Positions 1-7,027 of a stretch of 14,259 nt of DNA are shown here, in pieces (the first letter of the stretch is position 1; every line of letters begins with the position of its first letter). Position numbers and translations under genes: made by a program. The stretch comes from Ignavibacteria bacterium (GTDB lineage: Bacteria > Bacteroidota > Ignavibacteria > Ignavibacteriales > Ignavibacteriaceae), in NCBI GenBank assembly GCA_030648225.1, contig JAUSIA010000309.1:1-14259 (forward strand), written 5' to 3'. The notes under the pieces are model-generated. The model saw only the letters and a list, made by a program, of their open reading frames with translations. It searched no databases and was not told the origin of the DNA.

Positions 1-1
1 A

Positions 2-1945
2 TCTTCTGCAAAAACAACTGAACAAATCATCAACGAAAATGTATTCGGATTAGACATTGCCGAATTCCCGCTCTATCTGGCAGAGATGAATATTCTGATG
101 AATATGCTGCCGGTAATAATAAACGAAAAATACAATAACCCCGTTGACCAGAAAATAAAAATGTTTAAGACAATGGATAGTATTTCTGAATTTCTGGACA
201 CGGCATTGAAAAATACTTTATCAGATGTTAATATAAAATTTAAAAAGAGCAAAGGACAATTCTCTTTTGATTTTACAAGTGAATTGGATTTGAAAAGTTT
301 TATGCGTGACAAAAGCGATTTAAGTAATTTAAAAGAAAGTTTAGAAAACAGAAACAAAATTCCCCGTTACCGGTTTGATTATGTAATTGGAAATCCACCT
401 TATGTCTCTTACAATGAAATTTCAAAGCAAAAACTACTTTTTGTCCAACTAATGCAAGATAAAAAATTACAAATGAACGATATTTATGGGGTTAACTTAA
501 ACACTGTGCCGGGAAGAATAAAAGCATATTCACCTAAACCAAATCTTTATTCTTTTTTTATTGCGCTTGGTCTTGCATTACTCAAAGATGGAGGAAAAAT
601 GTGCTATATTATTCCTCAAACAATTTTAACAGCTTCTGACCTTGATGTATTAAGATTTCACCTAGCTAACTTCGCAACTATAGATAAATTAATAAATTTT
701 AGCGGAAAGATGTTTGTTGGGAGGGGCATTAAACAAAATAAACCTGTTCCAACTTCAAGTTTGATTTTAATAATTACTAAAATACCTCCAAATAAATTAC
801 ACGAAACTGAAATCATATACTACAAAGATTCTGAAGATGATGTTATTGATTGCTTAATAAACATTGAGAGGGGAAAAAAAGTTAGTAAAGTAAAAATCTT
901 ACAAAACAAATTAAGACAAAATATTGATAATTGGAACTTTATTAAATCCACAAAAGAAGAAACTGAATTAATTGATGAATACCATAGGAATTCAGAAAGT
1001 ATGGATATTTACCGTGATTACGGATTTTCAAAAAAATATTTCAAAGACATTTTTATTATTGATGGAAGCTACAACATTCCAACTAAAAAAATATTAACCT
1101 CACAAAAAAACGATATTGATTACTATGACATCCCTGTTTTTGATAATAATTTTTTTTCAATCCCCAGATTTGGATTTTATCCGAAGAATGTAGAAATAAA
1201 AATTGCAAAGGGAGGACAAGGGTTAAAGGTTGTTGCTACTAAACATAAAGTTCTATGGAATTATATAAAACCTCAAAAATTTTTCTTTATTGGCGATAAT
1301 GATAACATCCTACCTAGATTTCAACAGTTTTGCATTGGCTCAAATAATAAAAATGAAATCGTTTATCTTTTTTCTCTCTTAAATAGCCCAATAACATTTT
1401 TTATTTTTGAAAAGTACTTAAGAAGTGAAAATGAAAAAGATATGTTAGTTGGAGTAAAGGTGATTAAGGAGTTTATAAAGGTTCCAAAAATCGCTGATTT
1501 CAACAAGCATATCAAAGAAGAAATCATTACCCAAACCGAAAAGATGCTGGGAATGGAAAAGCAAACTTTTGGCGATTTAGTGGATTTTAAAAATGTGCTG
1601 ATGCAGAAATTTGACAGTGCCGAAATGGACAGCAATCATTTAATCCTTCACTACAAAGACAATTCCGCCAAATGCAAAATCCTCTCTCATCCAAAATTAG
1701 TTGAAGAAACTATTTACAACATCGAGCAAGGAGAATTGTTTAATAAAGAAGAAACCAGCATCACCGAGTTGAAACACTCAATCACCTACGATAAGCCCTT
1801 GCAGCAGCAAATCAAAAATTATATTGACGACTTGGTGTTTGCCTTGTATTTCAAAATCAAATTATCTGAATTAGGATTTCAAAACCGTGAAGCAATTAAA
1901 GACGCTTGCAGCAAAAATAAATTTTACAAACTTATAAATGCTTAA
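2..1945 (+). CDS. Eco57I-type N6-adenine DNA methyltransferase / restriction-modification protein, 5' end outside window
   Basis: The frame is open to the left window edge, so the ATG at 86 is internal and the gene starts upstream. The segment FGLDIAEFPLYLAEMNILM (about 52-109) matches the region after SAM-binding motif I of Eco57I-like enzymes. Motif I itself (the GSG-type loop) is not in the window. The catalytic motif IV NPPY is plain in VIGNPPYVSY (near 386-415), which indicates adenine-N6 methylation. Downstream lies a long stretch resembling the TaqI-like C-terminal specificity domain, including LLNSPITFFIFEKYLRSEN and VIKEFIKVPKI, where one-polypeptide methylases contact the target site. 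I infer a type II/IIG enzyme; whether an N-terminal nuclease domain exists cannot be seen. By eye the central part (about 750-1480) is more AT-rich than the two ends. The next gene starts 3 bases after the TAA and is probably co-transcribed. Confidence 0.9.
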   Translation, partial: SSAKTTEQIINENVFGLDIAEFPLYLAEMNILMNMLPVIINEKYNNPVDQKIKMFKTMDSISEFLDTALKNTLSDVNIKFKKSKGQFSFDFTSELDLKSFMRDKSDLSNLKESLENRNKIPRYRFDYVIGNPPYVSYNEISKQKLLFVQLMQDKKLQMNDIYGVNLNTVPGRIKAYSPKPNLYSFFIALGLALLKDGGKMCYIIPQTILTASDLDVLRFHLANFATIDKLINFSGKMFVGRGIKQNKPVPTSSLILIITKIPPNKLHETEIIYYKDSEDDVIDCLINIERGKKVSKVKILQNKLRQNIDNWNFIKSTKEETELIDEYHRNSESMDIYRDYGFSKKYFKDIFIIDGSYNIPTKKILTSQKNDIDYYDIPVFDNNFFSIPRFGFYPKNVEIKIAKGGQGLKVVATKHKVLWNYIKPQKFFFIGDNDNILPRFQQFCIGSNNKNEIVYLFSLLNSPITFFIFEKYLRSENEKDMLVGVKVIKEFIKVPKIADFNKHIKEEIITQTEKMLGMEKQTFGDLVDFKNVLMQKFDSAEMDSNHLILHYKDNSAKCKILSHPKLVEETIYNIEQGELFNKEETSITELKHSITYDKPLQQQIKNYIDDLVFALYFKIKLSELGFQNREAIKDACSKNKFYKLINA

Positions 1946-1948
1946 CCT

Positions 1949-2233
1949 ATGGACAGAGTAGAACGAGAACAAAACTATCAATTGCTGAAATCCAACAACG
2001 GATTAAAAGAATATATCTTTATGACCCGTGCGGGCTATCGCCATTTCTTTGTCTTGGGCAAAGACCTCAAAGATGCAGAACAAAACTTTATCCGTATTGA
2101 TGAAATCAAACGCTGCGGTTTCAAGCTGGACGACCTTCCCATCCGATTAGAATACAATAAAGAAAAATGCAAAGAATGGAAGATAGAGGACTATTGGGCG
2201 AAGAATGAAAATCAAAATGCAATAACAGCATAA
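1949..2233 (+). CDS. Hypothetical 94-residue protein paired with the methyltransferase
   Basis: I do not recognise this family. The ATG lies 3 bases after the methyltransferase stop codon, so the two are almost certainly translated from one message. The protein is soluble, rich in charged residues and aromatics (YIFMTRAGYRHFFVLGK, then EYNKEKCKEWKIEDYW), with no membrane segment or signal peptide. The first 75 or so residues look like a compact alpha/beta domain, and the last ten (KNENQNAITA) look disordered. Tight linkage suggests an accessory role in the restriction-modification locus, but that is inference from position only. The frame is clean and codon use resembles the 3' part of the methyltransferase, which supports a real gene. 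Confidence 0.65.
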   Translation: MDRVEREQNYQLLKSNNGLKEYIFMTRAGYRHFFVLGKDLKDAEQNFIRIDEIKRCGFKLDDLPIRLEYNKEKCKEWKIEDYWAKNENQNAITA

Positions 2234-2235
2234 CA

Positions 2236-2376
2236 TTGCATGCACATTTGCAATACGCACAAGCCGACACGCAAAACAATAACACTCCCTTTGTTGAAAT
2301 GCTTCTCAAATTTATTTATGAACTACCGAGTAGAATGACTAAGATAAAAGAGGAGTCTGCTGAAAAAACAAAATGA
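2236..2376 (+). pseudogene. Possible Fic-family C-terminal remnant
   Basis: A short frame beginning within the end of the 94-residue gene reads YAQADTQNNNTPFVEMLLKF, then IYELPSRMTKIKEESAEKTK and a stop at 2374-2376. The core ADxQNxxTPFxExxLxxI resembles the helix found near the C-terminus of Fic-domain AMP-transferases, where TPFIEFML is common. The Fic motif proper (HPFxxGNGR) is absent, so only a tail would remain. No convincing start codon exists for this piece. Its stop overlaps the ATG of the next fragment as ATGA, which suggests that both were once neighbours in an operon. The family call rests on a short match made from memory. Confidence 0.4.
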
Positions 2377-2429
2377 ATTACCTCTATCTCGGTGATTGCC
2401 TCTATGTTTTGCGGGATAATATTTCATAA
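2373..2429 (+). pseudogene. N-terminal stub of a beta-class DNA methyltransferase
   Basis: Eighteen codons read MNYLYLGDCLYVLRDNIS and then hit TAA at 2427. The pattern LYxGDCLxVLR is the standard opening of beta-class N4-cytosine/N6-adenine methyltransferases (type III Mod and related enzymes), normally followed by a DLIYIDPPF motif. That motif is missing here: the match stops at about 2426 and the following DNA shows no continuation in any frame. The ATG overlaps the preceding stop as ATGA, a sign of former translational coupling. I take this as the left end of a gene deleted from here rightwards. Confidence 0.6.
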
Positions 2430-2981
2430 ACAAATATCACTATCGTATGGATTTGGGAGTTTATTAATCAGTAATTAAATTCTTTAAGAGTAAGACAACA
2501 CGCTTTTTTTAAAGTTCATTTTATGAAAAAGACAACACTACTAAATGTTAGGTAAAAAAACGTATAACAAAGTCTCCTCCTTCGAAAGCCTGTCCCGAAC
2601 TTGTTTGGGTTACCTTATTTTTGGCTCAATGCGATAATTTGATTTTATAATATTGTACTTGAATTTAGCTGAGTTATAAATTATCTTAAATTTAAATTTT
2701 TATTCATAGTGATTTTTGAGAGGTATATATCAGGTCAGGAAAAAGAATTTCGTTTTTCGGATTTATAGCTTTTAACAGATTTATTTAGTTACCTCTGTTT
2801 TAAAATTCTGCATATATCTCCTCTTTTAGATTAATAATAAACTGATTAGAAAAAATAAGAATCCAAATTTATTTTTTTGATTAATTAAGAATTCAATTTG
2901 TAAGAAATGTATTTCAAAAATGAGATTTCTATGTAAAAAAGACTTTTTAAAATATTGAATTAAACTAAGTATTTATTATTT
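2430..2981. other. Gene-free AT-rich stretch downstream of the restriction-modification remnants
   Basis: No open frame of useful length with recognisable protein character is present on either strand. It begins exactly where the methyltransferase stub breaks off, so it may contain a deletion scar. Visible structure is limited. A GC-rich hairpin lies at 2594-2609. An AT-rich hairpin with GAAAAA/TTTTTC arms lies near 2739-2758. A loose inverted pair (GAGAGGTATATAT near 2718 and ATATATCTCCTCT near 2813) encloses about 80 bases. No transposase fragment or target-site duplication could be found by eye. Confidence 0.6.
2594..2609. repeat. GC-rich hairpin of the CCCGAAC-TTG type
   Basis: CCCGAA and TTTGGG pair over 6 bp with one G-T pair around a CTTG loop, inside a very AT-rich stretch. 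The sequence TCCCGAACTTGTTTGGG resembles a palindrome widely scattered between genes in Bacteroidota. A T-rich run follows (TTACCTTATTTTT), so it could act as a weak terminator on the plus strand. It belongs in style with the hairpins near 12601 and 13991. Confidence 0.4.
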
Positions 2982-3005
2982 GCAGAGAGGGTTGCAAATC
3001 TCTGC
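2982..3005 (+). repeat. 7-bp perfect hairpin just before the T9SS-protein gene
   Basis: GCAGAGA (2982-2988) pairs perfectly with TCTCTGC (2999-3005) around a 10-base loop. It ends 20 bases before the preferred ATG at 3026 and 11 bases before the ribosome-binding AGGAG. It could be a leader stem that modulates translation or mRNA stability, or a small palindromic operator. A promoter-like TATTATTTG just overlaps its left edge, one base longer than the TAnnTTTG consensus. No T-run follows, so it is not a typical terminator. Confidence 0.4.
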
Positions 3006-3025
3006 CTCAAATGGTCAGGAGTCAC

Positions 3026-3850
3026 ATGGTTATAAAATTAATAATCCTTTTAGGCGTCACAATTATTTTTTTATTCTTTACAAATTCTACATTTGCCAGT
3101 CAAAGTTATTTTATCGCCCTACAAAATGGTATTCAAATAAATAAACTTACCTATAAATTTGATATCATTATTAAAAGCAATGGTGATACCATTGAATTAA
3201 CTTCCTATCAAACTTCAATCAATTTTGAAAATCAGTTTTTTAATAATGACTGTGAATTAAGCTTTTCATTTATCCCCGAAAGTTCTGAATTTACAAATTT
3301 TCCATTTCAAGGTATAGGAGTAATTTATTCTGGTGAAGAAATTATTTTGACTTTTGCATCACTCCCGGGTTTTGACCTAATTACCGAAGAAGAAAAAAGA
3401 ATCGGAAGGTTTTCACTCTATAGTAATTTACCTTTTTCAGGAAATGACTTAAATCTAAGATGGAATTTTGATAGTAGTTATCAAACAATATTAACAGGTA
3501 AAAATTTTCTGAATTTCACAAATCCCCAAAATCATTTTAATTATTTAGGAAATTCAACAGGTATTGATTATCAGAAGGAAGTTAGCAGCTATTCACTTGA
3601 ACAAAACTATCCAAACCCATTCAACCCGGGGACTACAATCGGGTTCTCAGTTCCGGAAGATGTTAATAATGTAAAGCTTACTATTTATGATGCGTTGGGA
3701 CAAAAAATAACTGAATTAGTTAATTCAAAATTAGAAGTTGGTAAGTACAGCTATTATTGGGATGCAAGTAATGCCGCCAGTGGTCTTTACATATATGAGT
3801 TGAGAACTGAGAAATTTGTTTCGATGAAGAAGATGATGCTCTTGAAATGA
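3026..3850 (+). CDS. Secreted protein with type IX secretion C-terminal sorting domain
   Basis: The preferred start is ATG 3026 because AGGAG (3017-3021) lies 4 bases upstream and the product then opens with a compact signal peptide (residues 1-24, hydrophobic, cleavage plausible after TFA). An upstream ATG at 3011 would add five residues and has no ribosome-binding site. The mature part, about residues 25-185, is beta-strand rich with no catalytic motif that I recognise; its pattern weakly recalls a cohesin-like fold. The last 85 residues are a type A T9SS sorting domain: LEQNYPNPFNPGTTIGFSV, then LTIYDALGQKI, then the GLYIYELRT strand and a basic tail MKKMMLLK. The protein is therefore expected to cross the outer membrane and be anchored or released there. 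Only one binding-type domain precedes the tail, so it is small for this class. Confidence 0.85.
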   Translation: MVIKLIILLGVTIIFLFFTNSTFASQSYFIALQNGIQINKLTYKFDIIIKSNGDTIELTSYQTSINFENQFFNNDCELSFSFIPESSEFTNFPFQGIGVIYSGEEIILTFASLPGFDLITEEEKRIGRFSLYSNLPFSGNDLNLRWNFDSSYQTILTGKNFLNFTNPQNHFNYLGNSTGIDYQKEVSSYSLEQNYPNPFNPGTTIGFSVPEDVNNVKLTIYDALGQKITELVNSKLEVGKYSYYWDASNAASGLYIYELRTEKFVSMKKMMLLK

Positions 3851-3895
3851 ACTCCAGGAGAATTTAGTAAATTTTAGCTTTTAAAAGGCATAGTT

Positions 3896-4360
3896 ATGGT
3901 ATATTTATATTTAAAACTAATTCATGTTCTTTTTGTAATATTATTTCTTGGCAATATTACTGTAGGTGTTTTCTGGAAAGTGTTTGCACAAAAAACCAAA
4001 GACCCTGATAAAATTGCTTTTGCATTTAAAGGGATTATAAAAGCCGATAAATATTTTACAATGCCCGGAGTTATAGGGATAACATTATTTGGAATCGGCG
4101 GTGCAATTCATGGTGGATTTCCAATTCTTGGGACAGGTTGGATCCTCTGGTCAATTATCCTTTTTAGTATTTCAGGAATTTCTTTTATGGCTAAGCTTGC
4201 GCCGCTGCAAAAACAGATTGCCGCTCTTGCTTCCGATAAAGAAAAATTTAACTGGGATGAATATCATAAACTTGCAAAGCAATGGGATTTTTGGGGATTC
4301 ATCGCTTTAGCAGCACCTTTTATTGCCGTTATTCTTATGGTATTAAAACCAAATATTTAA
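3896..4360 (+). CDS. DUF2269-like integral membrane protein
   Basis: This 154-residue protein has about four hydrophobic segments: near residues 4-26, 50-70, 76-100 and 130-150. The opening LYLKLIHVLFVILFLGN, with an early His followed by a Gly/Asn-containing helix, matches the DUF2269 (predicted integral membrane protein) pattern of KxxHvxxvvxxxG. Between helices three and four is a charged cytoplasmic-type stretch (APLQKQIAALASDKEKFNWD). The function of the family is unknown to me. AAGG at 3885-3888 gives a weak ribosome-binding site 7 bases before the ATG. It follows the T9SS gene by 45 bases with no terminator visible, so co-transcription is possible. Confidence 0.7.
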   Translation: MVYLYLKLIHVLFVILFLGNITVGVFWKVFAQKTKDPDKIAFAFKGIIKADKYFTMPGVIGITLFGIGGAIHGGFPILGTGWILWSIILFSISGISFMAKLAPLQKQIAALASDKEKFNWDEYHKLAKQWDFWGFIALAAPFIAVILMVLKPNI

Positions 4361-4412
4361 ACGAAATCTATAATAAAAATTTCTCATCTCTTTATTTCTT
4401 GAACTTAACTTG

Positions 4413-4456
4413 CTCTTGAACTTGAACCCCAATTGTCATCGGGCAGACTTACTCCT
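4413..4456 (+). repeat. Dispersed intergenic repeat, copy 1
   Basis: A 15-mer, CTCTTGAACTTGAAC (4413-4427), runs into TTGAACCCC-A-ATTGTCATCGGG and then an AGACTTACTC tail. The same parts occur on the opposite strand at 12577-12623. The central CCCAAT/ATCGGG arms form a hairpin with one mismatch around TGTC, weaker than in the other copy. It lies between the DUF2269-like gene and the acylase gene, where it might also stop transcription. Confidence 0.6.
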
Positions 4457-4481
4457 TACTCATCAAGTTCTTTTTTATTCT

Positions 4482-4489
4482 TATATTTG
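4482..4489 (+). promoter_or_regulatory. Possible Bacteroidota-type -7 element (TATATTTG) before the acylase gene
   Basis: TATATTTG fits the TAnnTTTG -7 consensus known from Bacteroidota and sits 17 bases before the ATG at 4507. No clear TTG -33 partner is visible at the expected distance, and in AT-rich DNA an 8-mer with two free positions arises by chance fairly often. Confidence 0.3.
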
Positions 4490-4506
4490 ATTAAAACATT
4501 TTGGTT

Positions 4507-6246
4507 ATGCCGCGCTGGTTAAAGAATTCAATAGCCATATCTCTAACACTTATAATCCTGTTTATTGCTGCAGGATTTATTTTCTACAATATGCTCACTT
4601 CATCTCTCCCTCAGTATGAAGGCGAAATAAGTGTAACAGGGATATCCGACAGAGTTGAAATTTATCGTGACAGCATGGCTATTCCTTATATCTTAGCCGG
4701 GACTGAAGAAGATGCTGCTTTTGCACTCGGTTTTATTCATGCACAAGAAAGATTATTTCAAATGGATCTGATACGCAGAGCCGGTGCGGGAAGATTAAGT
4801 GAAATTCTAGGTCCCGAAGCACTAATATTTGATAAAATGTTAAGAACTGTTGGGATTAAAAAAACTTCAGAAAGAATTCTAAAAATTCTTAAACCTGAAG
4901 TTTTGAAATTGCTTATAGCTTATTCATCGGGAGTTAATCAATATTTAAAAAATGCAAAAGGAAAATATCCGGTTGAGTTTGATATACTTGGTTATGATCC
5001 TTATGAATGGAAACCGGAAGATTGTGTTTTAATATCAAGAATGATGGCCTGGGAATTAAATATAAGCTGGTGGGCAGATATTTCTTTTACTCATCTTGTT
5101 CAGAAACTTGGTGAAGAAAAGGTAAAACAGATTCTTCCCGAATGGCAGGAGAATGCACCTTATGTTATTCCTCCGGAAATAAAATCTTATCCTAAAATTA
5201 ATTCCGGATTAATTGAAATAGATAAATCCTTCAGAAAATTTTTAGGAATTAATGGAACCCATCTTGGCTCAAACAATTGGGTTATAGACAGCAGTCTTTC
5301 TGTTTCCGGTAAAACAATTATTGCAAATGATCCTCACCTTGCTTACAGTGCACCGGGAAGATGGTATGCAGTTGTTATTAGAGCAGGCAAATGGAATGTT
5401 GAAGGCATTACGCTGCCCGGAGTTCCTGCAGTTGTTTTCGGAAAGAATCAAAATATCTCCTGGACTTTAACGAACATTATGCTTGATGATGCTGACTTTT
5501 ATATTGAGAAGCTTGATTCAACAGGAACTAAATATTTATTTAATAGTGAATGGAAAGAGATAAGAGAAAGTGAAGGAATTATTAAAGTAAAAGATTCTCT
5601 TGATGTAAGATTAAAAATAAGGAGTACACACCGGGGTCCATTAATTTCTGACATCCATCCATACTCATTTTTATATCCTGATGAAGATGTGAAAGACAAT
5701 GCAATTAGTATGAAATGGATTGGGATGGAAACAACAGAAGAAGTGAATTCATTTTACCTTATTAATATGGCGCAGAACTGGGATGAGTTTAAGGAAGCGG
5801 TAAACCTCTTCAGTGTACCGGGGCAGAATTTTGTTTATGCTGATAAAGTTGGAAATATTGGTTATACATTTGGCGGGAAGCTTCCAAAGCGGGAATCAAC
5901 ATCACCTACTTTTGTATTTGACGGAACAACAGATAAGTATGATTGGAAAGGTTATGTTGAGCGTTCTGAGATACCTGATCTCTTTAATCCGCCACAGAAA
6001 TTTATAGCAACAGCAAATAATAAAACTTTAGAAAATTTTAAATACCATATTTCAAATCTCTGGGAACCTTCTTCAAGGATTGAAAGAATAACTCAACTGC
6101 TTACAAGCAAACAAAAACATTCTGTTTCTGATTTTCAAAATTACCAGATGGACCAGGTTTCACCTTATGCTGAGAAAATTACAAAATATATTCTTTCAGC
6201 TTTTAATAATGTAAAAGTAACTGATAAAAATCTTTTACTTGCATAA
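4507..6246 (+). CDS. Penicillin acylase family protein (Ntn-hydrolase), N-terminal three quarters, ended by an in-frame TAA
   Basis: The product is an amide-cleaving N-terminal-nucleophile hydrolase precursor. ATG 4507 is preferred over TTG 4501. Residues about 9-31 form one hydrophobic anchor or signal helix. The alpha-chain hallmark HAQERLFQMDLIRRAGAGRL follows (near residues 77-96). Self-cleavage should occur between Gly254 and Ser255 in HLGSNNWVI, which makes Ser255 the catalytic nucleophile at the start of the beta chain. NDPH and the oxyanion-hole region ATANNKT, with the SSRIERI arginine, are present near residues 499-528. The frame then meets TAA at 6244-6246. Downstream, the same frame continues with the conserved beta-chain C-terminus, so this is one gene with a lesion rather than a short enzyme. 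If translation stops here, the beta chain lacks about a quarter of the precursor and is probably inactive. Confidence 0.85.
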   Translation: MPRWLKNSIAISLTLIILFIAAGFIFYNMLTSSLPQYEGEISVTGISDRVEIYRDSMAIPYILAGTEEDAAFALGFIHAQERLFQMDLIRRAGAGRLSEILGPEALIFDKMLRTVGIKKTSERILKILKPEVLKLLIAYSSGVNQYLKNAKGKYPVEFDILGYDPYEWKPEDCVLISRMMAWELNISWWADISFTHLVQKLGEEKVKQILPEWQENAPYVIPPEIKSYPKINSGLIEIDKSFRKFLGINGTHLGSNNWVIDSSLSVSGKTIIANDPHLAYSAPGRWYAVVIRAGKWNVEGITLPGVPAVVFGKNQNISWTLTNIMLDDADFYIEKLDSTGTKYLFNSEWKEIRESEGIIKVKDSLDVRLKIRSTHRGPLISDIHPYSFLYPDEDVKDNAISMKWIGMETTEEVNSFYLINMAQNWDEFKEAVNLFSVPGQNFVYADKVGNIGYTFGGKLPKRESTSPTFVFDGTTDKYDWKGYVERSEIPDLFNPPQKFIATANNKTLENFKYHISNLWEPSSRIERITQLLTSKQKHSVSDFQNYQMDQVSPYAEKITKYILSAFNNVKVTDKNLLLA

Positions 6247-6273
6247 GAACTTTTTAAAGACTGGGATTAAGAG

Positions 6274-6957
6274 ATGAGTGAATACAGCCAGGAACCGGCA
6301 ATCTATTCTGTTTTTTATATGAACCTGTTGAAAAATATTTACTACGATGAACTTGGTGATGATCTTTTTAATCAGTTTGTTTTTGTATCAAGCGTTCCTT
6401 ACAGAAGTGTTTTAACAATGTTGGAAAATCAATCGCATCCCTGGTTTAATAATATTAAAACTTCCCAATATGAAGAACGAGATGATATAATTCGTAAGAG
6501 CCTTGTTGATGCCTTATCCGAACTTGAAAAAAAAATTGGCAATGAGATAAAAGAATGGCAATGGGGGAAAATTCATATAGCAACACATAAGCATATTTTC
6601 ACCGGTCAGTTTTCTTTATTAGATAAATTTATAAACATAGGTCCATTCTCAATTGGCGGGGATGGCACAACTCTCTTCAATACTGAGTATCCGTTTTATG
6701 AAGCAATAAGGAATTATCCAAGGTTTGATCACGAACCTTATGATGATATTCTTGGGCCATCAATGAGATATATTTTTGATTTCTCAAATCCTGATGAATT
6801 TTATCTTATATTAACAACCGGGCAGTCGGGCAATGTAATGAGTGATCACTATAAAGATATGTCGCAAATGTGGCTCAGAGGAGAATATATGACAATTAAG
6901 ACAGATGAAAAGTCAATCAGGAGAAATGAAAAACTTCTTATCTTGATTCCTGAATAA
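6274..6957 (+). pseudogene. C-terminal part of the interrupted penicillin acylase gene
   Basis: Same reading frame as the upstream part. Between the stops at 6244-6246 and 6268-6270 the frame reads ELFKDWD, and after the second stop EMSEYSQEPAIYSVFY, which together rebuild the family motif LxLLxxWDxxMxxxSxxxxIY. Later family features are intact: WQWGKIH, GPFSIGGDGTTLFN, GPSMRYIFDF and TTGQSGNVMSDHYKDMSQMW. Joined, the two parts give about 815 residues, normal for these precursors. No other frameshift or stop is seen, so the lesions look recent, or read-through or reinitiation keeps the part useful. The first ATG (6274) follows the second stop by three bases but has no well-spaced ribosome-binding site. 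A separate functional protein is unlikely but not excluded. Confidence 0.8.
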
Positions 6958-6996
6958 GTATTTCAAAATTATAGTTATTTTAATTAAAGAAAGTTT

Positions 6997-7004
6997 TAAC
7001 TTTG
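6997..7004 (+). promoter_or_regulatory. Probable -7 promoter element (TAACTTTG) of metF
   Basis: TAACTTTG followed by CA matches the Bacteroidota TAnnTTTG element exactly, in the only 70 bases between the acylase remnant and metF. It lies 23 bases before the ATG, which would give a short leader. A good -33 TTG is not evident in the AT-rich sequence upstream. Confidence 0.45.
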
Positions 7005-7027
7005 CAATCAAAAAAATATAGCTGAGA

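Noticed and set aside
2231..2560. Integron attC site (TAAC and GTTAGGT core-like words near the hairpin ATTGCA/TGCAAT at 2235-2254)
   Set aside because: The core words do not pair at attC-like spacing (about 320 bases apart), no second site frames a cassette, and there is no integrase.
2718..2825. MITE or insertion-sequence remnant bounded by a loose inverted pair
   Set aside because: The arms differ by insertions, no target-site duplication is visible, and AT-rich DNA readily gives such pairs by chance.
4501..4506. TTG start for the acylase gene two codons upstream of the ATG
   Set aside because: It adds only two residues and no better ribosome-binding site; ATG 4507 is simpler.
6244..6270. 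TAA reassigned as a sense codon in this organism
   Set aside because: Other genes here (the methyltransferase, DUF2269-like, ddl, the ftsB-like gene, rarA) end at TAA at the expected family length, so the two TAA codons in the acylase are local lesions.
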